From the NCBI RefSeq assembly GCF_002265625.1, contig NZ_NOVE01000001.1, positions 1-64,000 on the forward strand: a stretch of 64,000 bases of DNA, written 5' to 3'. Position 1 is the stretch's first letter, and every line of letters begins with the position of its first letter. Both the position numbers and the translations under genes were made by a program. This stretch comes from Prevotella sp. 885. Its GTDB lineage: Bacteria > Bacteroidota > Bacteroidia > Bacteroidales > Bacteroidaceae. The notes under the pieces were generated by a model. The model was given only the letters and a program-made list of their open reading frames with translations, made no database searches and had not been told where the DNA came from. Below, in pieces: positions 34,997-47,908 of the stretch.

Positions 34997-35599
34997 ATGA
35001 CTTTCTCAGAACTTTGCAACAACATCTTCAATCAAGCCATCCGTGACTATCATATCAAGGACAACATCGAGACACCTATCAATAATCCTTACGAGCGTGA
35101 GGAGATAGAGAACCGTCTCTACCTGAAATGCTGGATTGACACCGTACAGTGGCACTTTGAGGATATCATCCGCGATCCGCACATCGATCCTGTGGAGGCT
35201 CTCTCGCTGAAGCGCCGCATCGACCGCTCCAACCAGGACCGCACGGACCTCGTAGAGCAGATCGACTCATACTTCCGCCTGAAATACAGCGACGTACAGA
35301 TTCTGCCCGACGCACGCCTCAACACAGAGAGCCCGGCATGGGCCGTTGACCGCCTCTCCATCCTCGCACTCAAGATTTATCACATGCGCGAGCAGGCTGA
35401 GCGCACCGACGCCACGCCAGAGCACCGCGAGAAGTGCGGAGCCAAGCTGCAGGTGCTCCTCGAGCAGCAGAAAGACCTCTCGCTCGCCATCGACCAGCTC
35501 CTTGACGACATCCAGGCTGGACGCAAGTATATGAAGGTGTATCGCCAGATGAAGATGTATAACGACCCGTCAACGAATCCCGTACTCTACAAGAAATAA
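34997..35599 (+). CDS. DUF4254 domain-containing protein
   Basis: 200 residues from ATG 34997. Predicted mostly helical and soluble, with charged heptad-like stretches (RRIDRSNQDRTDLVEQIDSYF, KLQVLLEQQKDLSLAIDQLLD). No signal peptide or catalytic motif. DUF4254 genes frequently precede a family-9 glycosyltransferase in Bacteroidota, and here the gap is six bases, so a role in lipopolysaccharide or glycan assembly is likely by association only. Confidence 0.85.
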   Translation: MTFSELCNNIFNQAIRDYHIKDNIETPINNPYEREEIENRLYLKCWIDTVQWHFEDIIRDPHIDPVEALSLKRRIDRSNQDRTDLVEQIDSYFRLKYSDVQILPDARLNTESPAWAVDRLSILALKIYHMREQAERTDATPEHREKCGAKLQVLLEQQKDLSLAIDQLLDDIQAGRKYMKVYRQMKMYNDPSTNPVLYKK

Positions 35600-35605
35600 T
35601 AAGAA

Positions 35606-36655
35606 ATGAAAACTGAGCATCTCCTGATAATGCGCTTCTCGGCGCTCGGCGACGTGGCAATGCTCGTGCCCGTCGTCAGCTCCCTGGCAAGACAATATCC
35701 AGACCTGCGCATAACGGTTCTGAGCCGACCCTTCGCCAGGACGTTCTTCGAAGAGATGGCTCCCAACGTGGGATTCATGGAGGCAGACCTCAAGGGGGAA
35801 TATCACGGCGTAAAGGGACTCAACGCTCTCTACCGCCGTCTCATTGCGAAGAACTTCACTGCCATTGCCGACATGCACAACATCCTGCGGTCTTCATATC
35901 TGCGCATGCGATTCAATCTCGCCAACTACCGCGTGGAACATCTCAACAAGCACCGCTCGGAACGACGTCAGCTGACAGCACCGCAGAACAAGAAGACGAT
36001 GCGCCAGCTGCCCACGTCCTTCGAGGGTTATGCTGACGTGCTCAGCCGACTCGGCTATCCCGTGAAACTGGAGTTTACGTCCATCTTCCCGCCCGAGGGA
36101 GGCAATCTGCGTCCGCTCTCCGATGTCATCGGGGAGAAGAAGAACTTCCAGCAATGGATTGGCATAGCGCCGTTCGCCGCCCATGAGGGCAAGATTCTGC
36201 CCACGGAGAAGACGGAAGAACTAATCAAGGAGATATCGCGCCGCCATCCCTCTTGCCGCATATTCCTCTTCGGAGGCGGCGAAAAAGAGCATGCCGTCCT
36301 CAACGCATGGTGCGAACGCTATAACAACTGCACCAACGCTTCGCAGGCTCTTCACTCGCTGAAGGAAGAGATGGTGGTGATGTCGCACCTCGACGTCATG
36401 GTGTCGATGGACAGCGGCAACATGCACCTCGCTGCCATATCGGGCACACGCGTCATCAGCGTCTGGGGCGAGACGCATCCTTACGCCGGCTTCCTCGGAT
36501 GGAACCAGCGACCGGAAGACTGCATACAGGCTGACCTTCCCTGCCGCCCCTGCTCCATCTACGGCAACAAGCCTTGCCAACGCGGCGACTACGCCTGCCT
36601 AACGTCCATCGATCCTATCACCATCGCTGACAAGGTGGACTGGATATTGAATTAA
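35606..36655 (+). CDS. Glycosyltransferase family 9 (heptosyltransferase-like)
   Basis: 349 residues, GT-B fold. N-terminal HLLIMRFSALGDVAMLVPVV and the C-terminal donor-site block VMSHLDVMVSMDSGNMHLAA followed by SGTRVISVWGETHPYAGF are hallmarks of the ADP-heptose:LPS heptosyltransferase family. It probably adds a sugar to the lipopolysaccharide core at the inner face of the inner membrane. The end CRPCSIYGNKPCQRGDYACL carries several cysteines. Co-transcribed with the DUF4254 gene. Confidence 0.92.
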   Translation: MKTEHLLIMRFSALGDVAMLVPVVSSLARQYPDLRITVLSRPFARTFFEEMAPNVGFMEADLKGEYHGVKGLNALYRRLIAKNFTAIADMHNILRSSYLRMRFNLANYRVEHLNKHRSERRQLTAPQNKKTMRQLPTSFEGYADVLSRLGYPVKLEFTSIFPPEGGNLRPLSDVIGEKKNFQQWIGIAPFAAHEGKILPTEKTEELIKEISRRHPSCRIFLFGGGEKEHAVLNAWCERYNNCTNASQALHSLKEEMVVMSHLDVMVSMDSGNMHLAAISGTRVISVWGETHPYAGFLGWNQRPEDCIQADLPCRPCSIYGNKPCQRGDYACLTSIDPITIADKVDWILN

Positions 36656-36697
36656 AAATGAGGAAAATCAAAACTAATAAAAAGAGAAGAAAAGACT

Positions 36698-36740
36698 AAA
36701 CTTAGGAGGCTATGGCGAGACGCCATAGCCTCCTAAGTTT
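36698..36740. repeat. Solo terminal palindrome of the mosaic repeat family, R6
   Basis: aaacttaggaggctatggcg, three bases, and its exact reverse complement. Only the terminal inverted repeats remain, joined with no interior. Located 43 bases after the GT9 stop. Confidence 0.9.
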
Positions 36741-36894
36741 GTTACGTTTGCATGTAATTCCGTAGGCAGGAACTGAAAGTCAGCGGCGCGAAGCGGAAAG
36801 CTAATGCCCACAGCTCCTATTATATGTCCACGAGTCCTTATAGTTTTTATAAAAAAATAAGCAGAAATTCTTTTTTTATCTTAATGATATTTTA

Positions 36895-36903
36895 TATCTT
36901 TGC
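36895..36903 (+). promoter_or_regulatory. -7 element for the second large secreted protein
   Basis: TATCTTTGC, about 90 bases before the ATG. The -33 region is a T run lacking the G. Confidence 0.55.
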
Positions 36904-36992
36904 ATCAATATAAGCAAAGTATACACTAAATAAGCAGAAATATACTAAATCACACAAGTAATCATTAACCAAACAAAAAGAAAGGATTCATT

Positions 36993-38834
36993 ATGAAGAA
37001 AATTTTATCTCTTTTATCTTTCTTAATGCTTGCTGTCGTTGCAATGGCAGCAGACCTCACCACGGGTGTCACATTCAAGGGCACATGGGGTGACAAGTTG
37101 GGCGACTATCCCACCGCAGAGGGTGAGATAACAGTCACCAAGGTGGACGAAGGTCTTAAGTTCGAGGTGAAGAGCAATGGCTTTAACGGCTATGCTTTCC
37201 CTGCCTACACAGTGGTTTACAAGAGTGATGTGGCAGAAGACGGTAGCTTCAACACTGGCGACTACTACTTTGGCGAAATCACCGGAGACGCTACAATGGA
37301 CGGTCTTCCAGTACAGAGCCTCTACTGGCAGCAGATCAAGGGTACTGTTACCAACGAGTCAATCGACCTCTACATCCGCTATATGGGTGTGAACATGACA
37401 GAGTTGGAGCACATCACCTTCAAGGGTGAGGCAGTTGCTTCTCCTGATCCAGAGCCCGATCCAGAGCCTACAGTAGTAAGCACAAAGGACTTCACTGATA
37501 CATTCACAATGTCTTACATTGAAAACGGAGAACTCCAGTCTTCATCATTCAAGGACTTCCCCGCTTCTTTCGTTGAGATGTCTGACGGCACATTCAACGT
37601 AGAATTCCCCGAGGTTAACCACAAGTTCACCGGTCTCCTCCAGAAGTATGATCCCGCTACAGAGAGAACATACTATGAGGGCACATACACAGAGAACGAC
37701 GGCATGCAGGTTTACAACTTCGACGTTACTGCTTACCTCTATACTAAGGACGACGTAGAACACATCTATTTCATCGCAAAGAGCGACAACGCTGACCAGC
37801 TTACCTACGCATACGGTTCTGACCCGTACGCAGAGCCCGTAGTAGAGGACGTAGTGCTCAAGGAGAACTATCAGGCTGACGGAACAGGCTTCTCATTCAC
37901 CACTCCGATTGACTGGGAGACTCAGAAGTTCCAGGCTGTACTTGACGTTACTGGCTGCAGCACATCAGCAGTAGAGGACATCTTCGGCCTTGGCCCGGAT
38001 GTATCAAGCTTCGCTAACAACATCCACGTATATTCAGAGCAGAACTCTACATTCAAGGCTTACTACCAGTGCTCTAACGGTAACAACAACACTACTGTTA
38101 GCATCGCTGACAAGCAGAACGTTACTATCGAGGTTTCTAAGGCTGAGGGTCTGACCGTCGATGGCAATGTTATCATCCCTGCTGAGAAGCTTGAGGGCTT
38201 CTTCGACCTTACTGAGGTAATGTTCGGCTCACTCGAGAACAGCCAGTTCACCAACGCTCTCTATAAGAGCATCAAGCTCATCAACCTCAACAAGAAGGAA
38301 GAGCCGGTATTCGTAACTTACACAGCTCCTGCTATGTATACATACGCAAGCATGGACGAGGAGACTCCGGGCGCAAAGCGTTTCGTAGAGGCTCAGGAAA
38401 TCCAGCTCTCTGACAACGGCGACGGCACATACACTGTCATCATCAAGAACCTCAGCGACAGCGAAGGCGATCCTGCAGGTGACATCCAGTTCACTGCTAC
38501 AGCTACAGAGGCTGAGGACGGCACAATCTCTCTCACAGCTGACACACAGGCTGAGATCGGTGGCTTCTATGAGGGTTGCGGCAAAGTTGCTGTTAAGTTC
38601 AACGGTACTCTCAACGGTGAGGACCTCACAGCTACATACGACATCGACATCCCGAGTGGTGCAGCTCACGCAGAGTTCGGCAATGGCGTTACAAACGGCA
38701 TCAACACCGTTAACAACACCACCAACAACATCACAAGCATCTACACTGTAGGTGGTGCAAAGGTTAACTCTCTCCAGAAGGGCGTCAACATCGTTCGCCT
38801 CGCTAACGGCAAGACTGTTAAGGTGATCAAGTAA
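36993..38834 (+). CDS. Secreted multi-domain calycin-like protein with T9SS-like tail (paralogue of 1847-5062)
   Basis: 613 residues. Signal peptide MKKILSLLSFLMLAVVAMA, almost the same as in the 1071-residue paralogue. Domains: a calycin-like unit at about 20-150, an acidic Pro/Asp/Glu linker (~150-160), a second unit starting VVSTKDFTDTFTMSY, the shared module NYQADGTGF...DWETQKFQAV at about 291-432, a further beta domain (VTYTAPAMYTYASMDEE to HAEFG), and the tail IYTVGGAKVNSLQKG... GKTVKVIK. No enzyme motif. Probably exported and possibly surface-anchored; ligand unknown. Its terminator and the hairpin beyond it match those behind the paralogue, so the unit was probably duplicated as a whole. 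Confidence 0.85.
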   Translation: MKKILSLLSFLMLAVVAMAADLTTGVTFKGTWGDKLGDYPTAEGEITVTKVDEGLKFEVKSNGFNGYAFPAYTVVYKSDVAEDGSFNTGDYYFGEITGDATMDGLPVQSLYWQQIKGTVTNESIDLYIRYMGVNMTELEHITFKGEAVASPDPEPDPEPTVVSTKDFTDTFTMSYIENGELQSSSFKDFPASFVEMSDGTFNVEFPEVNHKFTGLLQKYDPATERTYYEGTYTENDGMQVYNFDVTAYLYTKDDVEHIYFIAKSDNADQLTYAYGSDPYAEPVVEDVVLKENYQADGTGFSFTTPIDWETQKFQAVLDVTGCSTSAVEDIFGLGPDVSSFANNIHVYSEQNSTFKAYYQCSNGNNNTTVSIADKQNVTIEVSKAEGLTVDGNVIIPAEKLEGFFDLTEVMFGSLENSQFTNALYKSIKLINLNKKEEPVFVTYTAPAMYTYASMDEETPGAKRFVEAQEIQLSDNGDGTYTVIIKNLSDSEGDPAGDIQFTATATEAEDGTISLTADTQAEIGGFYEGCGKVAVKFNGTLNGEDLTATYDIDIPSGAAHAEFGNGVTNGINTVNNTTNNITSIYTVGGAKVNSLQKGVNIVRLANGKTVKVIK

Positions 38835-38852
38835 GAAATAAACGATAATTAC

Positions 38853-38892
38853 AAAAAAAATCCCGGCTCCAAAAAGGAGTCGGGATTTTTTT
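38853..38892 (+). terminator. Terminator of the second large secreted protein
   Basis: Stem AAAATCCCGgCTCC / GGAGtCGGGATTTT with flanking A and T tracts, near-identical to 1784-1826. Confidence 0.9.
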
Positions 38893-38898
38893 GTGTAA

Positions 38899-38938
38899 CT
38901 TAGGAGGCTATGGCGTCTCGCCGTAGCCTCCTATGTTT
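38899..38938. repeat. Solo terminal palindrome of the mosaic repeat family, R7
   Basis: cttaggaggctatggcg, tct, cgccgtagcctcctatg: terminal inverted repeats only, directly beyond a terminator as in R2. Confidence 0.85.
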
Positions 38939-38952
38939 GTCCCATTTCCTAA

Positions 38953-39072
38953 AAAACATGTCTTCATGTCTTCTTGTCTAAAAAATCATGTCTTCCTGTC
39001 TAAAAATCATGTCTACATGTCTTCTTGTCTGATAATCATGTCTCCATGTCTAAGGGATGTCTGCTTGTCTTA
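38953..39072. repeat. Degenerate short tandem repeats (atgtctNcNtgtct)
   Basis: About 120 bases made of repeated catgtct, tcttgtct and taaaaatcatgtct words running into the end of the nucleoside kinase gene. It may be slippage-prone. Confidence 0.7.
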
Positions 39073-40737
39073 ATATGTAAACGAGCTGCCTCCCAAGAAC
39101 TCTCTCAGCAGCGACGTCGGTGGCAGAACACTGTGGTCGATGGCTTTGAAGTAGCTAAGGAACTTTCTCAGACGGTAAGCCTCAGCATACTCCTCGCAGT
39201 TCTCCGGCACACGCTCCAAGAGCGGTTCTGCTTGCGTCTTGATGGCAGCCAACTCGTATATCATAGCCGTATTGAACATGGCGTCAGCATTCTCCTGATA
39301 CGGGAAAATCCACTTGTTCTCACCGTTTCTTACCGACTGCCAACGACTGATGGTGTCGCGGGCAGAGCAGCCACGCTGCTTGTCGTCGCGGATGATGCGG
39401 CGCAGCAGACGGTTGTCGGTGGTTGGGATGTAGTTGTGTTCGTCCAGAAGGATGGTGGTCAGCGCAGAAGCGTAGACACGATACTTCAGAGCGTCAGGTA
39501 TCTGCGCCGTCAGCTCAGGGTTGAGAGCGTGGATGCCCTCCACCACGAGGATGTCGCCCTCACGCATCTTCATCTTCTGACCGCTCGGTTTGCTCTTGCC
39601 CGTGATGAAGTCGTAACGCGGCAACTCCACCTCCTCGCCACGGAACAGCTGCGCAAGCTGACGGTTGAGAAGCTCAAGGTTGAGAGCGTGCAGCGACTCA
39701 TAGTCGTACGCACCATTGGCGTCCAGCGGTGTCAGTTCGCGGTCCACGAAGTAGTCGTCCAGCGAGATGGGCACGGGACGAATGCCGTTGCATACCAGCT
39801 GTATGCTCAGACGCTTGCACGTCGTGGTCTTTCCCGACGACGAAGGTCCGGCGATGAGCACCATCTTAACCTCAGGACGTGAGGCTATCTCCTCCGCGAT
39901 GTGCGCAATTTTCTTCTCCTGCAACGCCTCCGACACGTTTATAATCTCCGTGGCGTGTCCGCTTGCCACCGCCTCGTTAAACTCGCCCACCGTCGACATG
40001 TCGAGCAGACGCTGCCAGCGGTGATGCTCCTGGAATATCTCGAACATCTTGTCCTGACGTATAAGGTCGCCGAGGCGTGAGGGGTCGGAGAGCGAGGGGA
40101 TGCGCAGCAGCAAGCCATCGTAATACTTCTCCAGTCCGAAGAGCGTCAGCTGCGCCGTGTTGGTGAGCATCGTGCCGTAGAAGTAGTCCACGAAGCCACC
40201 GATATCATAATAATATGTATAGAGCTTGCCCGTAGTGCGGAGCAGCAGAGCCTTCGAGTGATATCCCATACTCTCGAACAGCGTTATAGCCTCCTCCGTA
40301 GGAACCTCATGGCGTCGGATGGGCATGGCGCGAGAAATGATGCTCTGCATCTCCGTTCGGATGGCGTCAGCGTCCTCCTTGGTGACGGGACGACCGATGC
40401 GCAGGTCGCAGTAATATCCGTTAGACACGGGGATGTCTATTATCACCGAGCTTTGGGGGAAAAGCTTGTGTACAGCCTTGCACAGCACGAAGAAGAGCGA
40501 GCGGGTGTAAGCACGCGAACCGGAGGGAGTGGTGAGGTCAAGGAACTCTACATCCTTCGAGTTATACACGCGATAGTGCATACCCTCCACCTTGTTGTTC
40601 ACTTTGGCACTGATGGGCGGATATGTCATATTGAGATTTAAATGATTAAAAATGTCAGAAAGTGTACTTCCCGTTTCCACTTTTAAAGATTTTTTATTAT
40701 TTTTGCAACGGATTTGTATTAACTGTTTCATTTTCAT
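39070..40737 (-). CDS. TGS-domain nucleoside (uridine) kinase
   Basis: About 555 residues from the preferred ATG at 40737; the frame is open to 40785, upstream of the -7 element. The N-terminal part has a TGS/ThrRS-like arrangement (QIRCKNNKKSLKVETGSTLS, then HYRVYNSKDVEFLDLTTPSG; the ThrRS-type zinc-site region has HEVPTEEAITLFESMGYHSK). The C-terminal part is a uridine-kinase-type P-loop domain (GPSSSGKTTTCKRLS near 295-310, SLDDYFVDRELTP, VVEGIHALNP). Such fusions are common in Bacteroidota and usually called uridine kinase; the phosphorylated substrate is not certain. Confidence 0.9.
   Translation of the reverse strand: MKMKQLIQIRCKNNKKSLKVETGSTLSDIFNHLNLNMTYPPISAKVNNKVEGMHYRVYNSKDVEFLDLTTPSGSRAYTRSLFFVLCKAVHKLFPQSSVIIDIPVSNGYYCDLRIGRPVTKEDADAIRTEMQSIISRAMPIRRHEVPTEEAITLFESMGYHSKALLLRTTGKLYTYYYDIGGFVDYFYGTMLTNTAQLTLFGLEKYYDGLLLRIPSLSDPSRLGDLIRQDKMFEIFQEHHRWQRLLDMSTVGEFNEAVASGHATEIINVSEALQEKKIAHIAEEIASRPEVKMVLIAGPSSSGKTTTCKRLSIQLVCNGIRPVPISLDDYFVDRELTPLDANGAYDYESLHALNLELLNRQLAQLFRGEEVELPRYDFITGKSKPSGQKMKMREGDILVVEGIHALNPELTAQIPDALKYRVYASALTTILLDEHNYIPTTDNRLLRRIIRDDKQRGCSARDTISRWQSVRNGENKWIFPYQENADAMFNTAMIYELAAIKTQAEPLLERVPENCEEYAEAYRLRKFLSYFKAIDHSVLPPTSLLREFLGGSSFTY
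40698..40706 (+). promoter_or_regulatory. Possible -7 element for the Na/Pi cotransporter gene
   Basis: TATTTTTGC within the 5' end of the divergent kinase gene; TTT but no TTG lies 20 bases before. Gives a leader of about 110 bases. Confidence 0.35.
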
Positions 40738-40759
40738 ATAATGTTTATAGGTTAACTTT

Positions 40760-40768
40760 CCAAAGATA
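40760..40768 (-). promoter_or_regulatory. -7 element for the nucleoside kinase gene
   Basis: The reverse complement is TATCTTTGG, with a TTG 16 bases before it. Supports a start at 40737 rather than 40785. Confidence 0.45.
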
Positions 40769-40820
40769 CTCCGTTTTCTCGACACAATGCGCCTACAGAC
40801 ACATAAATAAAATTAAAAAT

Positions 40821-42515
40821 ATGTCGATTTGGATTTTTTTTAAAATTATTGGTTCACTTGCCCTCCTCATCTATGGTATGAAGGTGATGAGTGAGGCACT
40901 CCAGAAGATGGCAGGCTCGCAGCTGCGCCATATCCTGGGAGCCATGACTACCAACCGCTTCACCGGTCTGTTGACCGGTATGTTCGTAACTACATCTGTG
41001 CAATCGTCCACAGCCACGACGGTGATGACCGTATCGTTTGTCAACGCCGGACTGCTCACACTGGCACAGGCCATCTCCGTAATCATGGGAGCCAACATCG
41101 GCACTACATTCACGGCATGGATTATGACACTGGGCTTCAATTTCAACATGGCGAACATCGTGTTCCCCGTTTTCTTCATTGCCCTGCTGCTCATCTATCG
41201 TAAGAAACAACGCTACGTAGGCGACTTCCTCTTCGGCGTCGCATTCATGTTCTTTGCCATTTCCACACTCGGCGCTACGGGAAAGGAAATGGACCTCAGT
41301 CATAACCAGACGGTTATCGACTTCTTCTCGTCTTTCGACAAGGACAGCTACCTGACCGTCTTCTCGTTCCTCATCATCGGTACGATTCTGACTTTCTGCA
41401 TGCAGTCGTCAGCGGCTCTCATGGCCATCACCATGGTGCTCTGCTCTTCAGGCGTGCTCCCCATCTATATGGGTATAGCCCTCGTGCTCGGTGAGAACAT
41501 CGGCACCACCATCACCTCCAACATCGCTGCCATGGGAGCCAATACGCAGGCTCGACGTGCCGCTCTCGCCCACCTCTCGTTTAACGTTTTCGGCGTTATC
41601 TGGGTGTTGTGCTGATTCTATCCCTTCATTGACATGGTTTGCGGCTTCGTGGGTGTCGACCCGCACGCTGACCACATCGACGTATCGCGCCTCTCCGTGG
41701 TTCTCGCTGCCTTCCACACCACCTTCAACGTCTGCAACACCGCCGTGCTTATCTGGCTCATCCCGCAGATGGAGCGTCTGGTATGCTACATCATCAAGCC
41801 GAAAGCCACAAAGAACGAGGACGACTTCCGTCTGCGCTACATCGGCAACACGTCTATCATGAAGACTCCGGAGCTTTCCGTACTGGAGGCACAGAAGGAG
41901 ATCAAGTCGTTCGCAGAGCGCATCCACCGTATGTTCGGCATGGTAAGAGAGTTGCTCGGCGTGAAGGACGAAACGGCTTTCACGAAGCTATTCACACGTA
42001 TAGAAAAGTATGAGAGCATCTCGGACAACATGGAGATTGAGATTGCCAATTACCTCGACAACGTATCGGACGCCCACCTCTCTGACGAAACTAAGGCGAA
42101 GATTCGTGCTATGCTCCGCGAGATATCAGAACTGGAATCAATCGGCGACTCTTGCTATAACATCGCACGCACCATGAGCCGCAAGTTTAAGGGCAAGGAG
42201 GACTTCACAGATAAGCAGTATGAGCACCTCCATCAGATGTTCGAGCTTACTGACGACTCGCTCACCCAGATGGACATCATGCTGACCGGACGCAAGGACT
42301 CGCTCGATGTCAACCGTTCGTTTAACGTGGAGAACGAGATAAACAACTATCGCAACCAGCTCCGCTCACAGAACATCAACGACGTAAACGACCATAAGTA
42401 CACCTACGCCATGGGCACAATGTATATGGACATCGTGTCAGAATGCGAAAAGCTCGGCGATTACGTGGTGAACGTTGTGGAAGCCCGCATGGGAACAAGA
42501 CAGCGCGAAGCGTAA
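40821..42515 (+). pseudogene. Na/Pi cotransporter family protein interrupted by an in-frame TGA
   Basis: Reading from ATG 40821 (MSIWIFFKIIGSLALLIYGM) through a TGA at 41613-41615 in the same frame gives one protein of about 564 residues. The first part carries the PhoU-coupled Na/Pi repeats (GMFVTTSVQSSTATTVMTVS, and TFCMQSSAALMAITMVL in the second repeat). The later part has the final spans and a cytoplasmic PhoU-like helical domain (about 360-560). It would import phosphate with sodium. The stop falls between the two halves, after GVIWVLC; the ORF resumes FYPFIDMVCGFVGVD. One substitution, for example TGG to TGA, explains it. Nonsense mutation or sequencing error. Confidence 0.85.
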
Positions 42516-42560
42516 TATTTAATTATTAATTGGTAATTATTAATTATTATTTATAGGCTA

Positions 42561-42626
42561 ATACGGATTAGGCTGATTTATTTTGATTCATTAAACAGGA
42601 ATCAGAAAAATCAACCTAATCCGTAT
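42561..42626 (+). terminator. Stem-loop after the Na/Pi cotransporter gene
   Basis: ATACGGATTAGGcTGATTt pairs with AATCAaCCTAATCCGTAT around an AT-rich loop of about 30 bases, followed by a short T run (ctgctttttg). Probable terminator, though the loop is large. Confidence 0.55.
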
Positions 42627-42632
42627 CTGCTT

Positions 42633-42665
42633 TTTGTAATTTGCAAAAAAAAGCGTTATCTTTGC
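42633..42665 (+). promoter_or_regulatory. Promoter of the secreted protein/beta-galactosidase unit
   Basis: TTTG at 42633, 20 bases, TATCTTTGC at 42657; leader of about 135 bases. Confidence 0.75.
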
Positions 42666-42808
42666 AGATAATTCTACTAAAAACCATCTTGACAAACTCA
42701 GCAACATCATACCCATAAGGCTATTAGTGTATACACCTATATCAATAAACCTATTAAGAAAACATACATATATCTATACTCGTATAACTACATCTATTAT
42801 ATAACGAT

Positions 42809-43960
42809 ATGAACAAAACCTTACTTACTGTCCTTGCGCTTTCATGCACCATGACAGCCAATGTCGCGGCGCAGGAATACAAGGGCTCGGCACCCGTATC
42901 GGGAGCCACGTACAACCTTTACAATGTGGGCACGAAGCAGTTTCTCGGCATTGAGAACGGACGCCTCGTACTCGGAGGAGAAAAGGTGGACGTTACGCTG
43001 GAAGCCGTCAACGACACCAACACACCCGGTTTCTTCCGTCTTACATCACCTGACGGAACATGGCATGCCGACCTCTACGGCACACCTTCTCTCGAAACGG
43101 ACAAGTTCAGCCAGTGGCGCATCGAGCCAGTCAACGGCAAGAAGGACGTTTACGCCATAGCAAGCCGCAACACGGAGGCAAGCGCATCGCTCTATCTTTA
43201 TCAGAACGAAGCGCTCGGACGTATCGCTGCCGTACCACAGCAGCCATCAGCACAGTTTGAGGCAGCTCAATGGAAGCTCGTATACACAGGAGAAGACACT
43301 CCCCCACTCTACGGCTTCGACGAGAACAGCAAGACATACGAGAATCCGCGCGACGGATATGCCGTAGTCAGCATCACCCGCACCTTCCAGCCCGGTCAGT
43401 GGGCCACCTTCTGCTCGCCCGTCGATCTTACCGAAACACAGCTCAAGCAGCTCTTCGGCGACGACGTGCAGGTGGCAGAGCTCAAGGCTCAGAACGCCAA
43501 CGAACTGCAGTTCGTCACATCGCACAGCCTCAAGGCTGGCGTGCCCTGCATCATAAAGGTGATGAAGCCGACAGAGAACAATGAATATCTGCTTGAGGAC
43601 AACTTCACCTTCGCTTCTCAGGCAGAGACGGTTCCCGTCAACGGCGGCACATTCTACGGCACACTTTCCGTCACCAAACCTAACTTCGGCTACGCCCTCA
43701 ACCCCAACACTTCAGCCGTAGAGCCGATAGATAATGGCTATGTAGTGGACGCCATGAGTGCATACTATGTATCTTACCTTGACGTCGTCATCGACTGCTG
43801 GAGCCTTGACGGAACCACCGGCATCGGCACCATCACCACAACAACTCCAGAAGGCGACATCTACACCATCGGCGGACAGAAGGTAGGCAGCGGCGAGAAG
43901 GCAGCGAAGCGTCTCCAGCACGGTGTCTACGTGGTTGGCGGAAAGAAGCATGCCAAGTAA
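42809..43960 (+). CDS. Secreted protein with T9SS-like tail, upstream of beta-galactosidase
   Basis: 383 residues with a signal peptide (MNKTLLTVLALSCTMTANVAAQ). The N-terminal 130 residues (ATYNLYNVGTKQFLGIENGR onward) resemble a beta-trefoil or ricin-like segment, but the match is weak. The middle (GYAVVSITRTFQPGQWATFCSPVDLTE) looks like a beta-sandwich common in Prevotella secreted proteins. The C-terminus has GDIYTIGGQKV and LQHGVYVVGGKK, the sorting-tail pattern. It lies 30 bases before the beta-galactosidase gene and likely shares its transcript, suggesting a part in glycan binding, which is inference only. Confidence 0.75.
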   Translation: MNKTLLTVLALSCTMTANVAAQEYKGSAPVSGATYNLYNVGTKQFLGIENGRLVLGGEKVDVTLEAVNDTNTPGFFRLTSPDGTWHADLYGTPSLETDKFSQWRIEPVNGKKDVYAIASRNTEASASLYLYQNEALGRIAAVPQQPSAQFEAAQWKLVYTGEDTPPLYGFDENSKTYENPRDGYAVVSITRTFQPGQWATFCSPVDLTETQLKQLFGDDVQVAELKAQNANELQFVTSHSLKAGVPCIIKVMKPTENNEYLLEDNFTFASQAETVPVNGGTFYGTLSVTKPNFGYALNPNTSAVEPIDNGYVVDAMSAYYVSYLDVVIDCWSLDGTTGIGTITTTTPEGDIYTIGGQKVGSGEKAAKRLQHGVYVVGGKKHAK

Positions 43961-43969
43961 CTAATCTAA

Positions 43970-47647
<3,678 letters not shown>

Positions 47648-47677
47648 AGAAGTTTTATAACTTCTAATATACCTTTC

Positions 47678-47745
47678 AAGCCGTGGACAAGAACTGAAAG
47701 ACAGCGACGCTGACTTTCGGTTCATGCCCACGGCTTTTGTTTTCG
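47678..47745 (+). terminator. Terminator of the beta-galactosidase gene
   Basis: Stem AAGCCGTGGac / cCCACGGCTT with an inner ACTGAAAG / CTTTCGGT pair, followed by TTTGTTTT. A degenerate look-alike is at about 36764-36815. Confidence 0.85.
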
Positions 47746-47792
47746 CTTAAGGGAAAAGCATAAAATTGTACTTAAATATTATACTATTTTTA

Positions 47793-47824
47793 TTGTGTAT
47801 TCAGACAAAATGCACTAAATTTGC
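47793..47824 (+). promoter_or_regulatory. Promoter of the lipoprotein/DUF5723 unit
   Basis: TTG at 47793, 20 bases, TAAATTTGC at 47816. Confidence 0.7.
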
Positions 47825-47908
47825 AATGCGAAATATAAGATAAGATTAAGATACGCCTATTATTTGATTCATACACATATTGCTTAATATAAAATCTATA
47901 ATGAACTT

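Larger units (their letters stand above)
36656..36992. other. Intergenic region with solo hairpin, degenerate hairpin and promoter
   Basis: Holds the solo terminal palindrome R6 (36698-36740), then aggaactgaaagtc...cggaaagc...gcccacagc (about 36764-36815), which resembles in layout the terminator at 47678-47745, then the AT-rich promoter region of the next gene. No ORF. Confidence 0.5.

Noticed and set aside
40662-40820. Upstream extension of the Na/Pi cotransporter ORF
   Set aside because: The extension overlaps the divergent kinase gene and its promoter region; ATG 40821 starts the conserved membrane domain.
26840-41615. Stop-codon reassignment or programmed readthrough to explain both in-frame stops
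   Set aside because: Different stops (TAG and TGA) are involved, both are used normally elsewhere, no SECIS- or pyrrolysine-type context is visible, and a frameshift in ychF points to ordinary sequence error or mutation.
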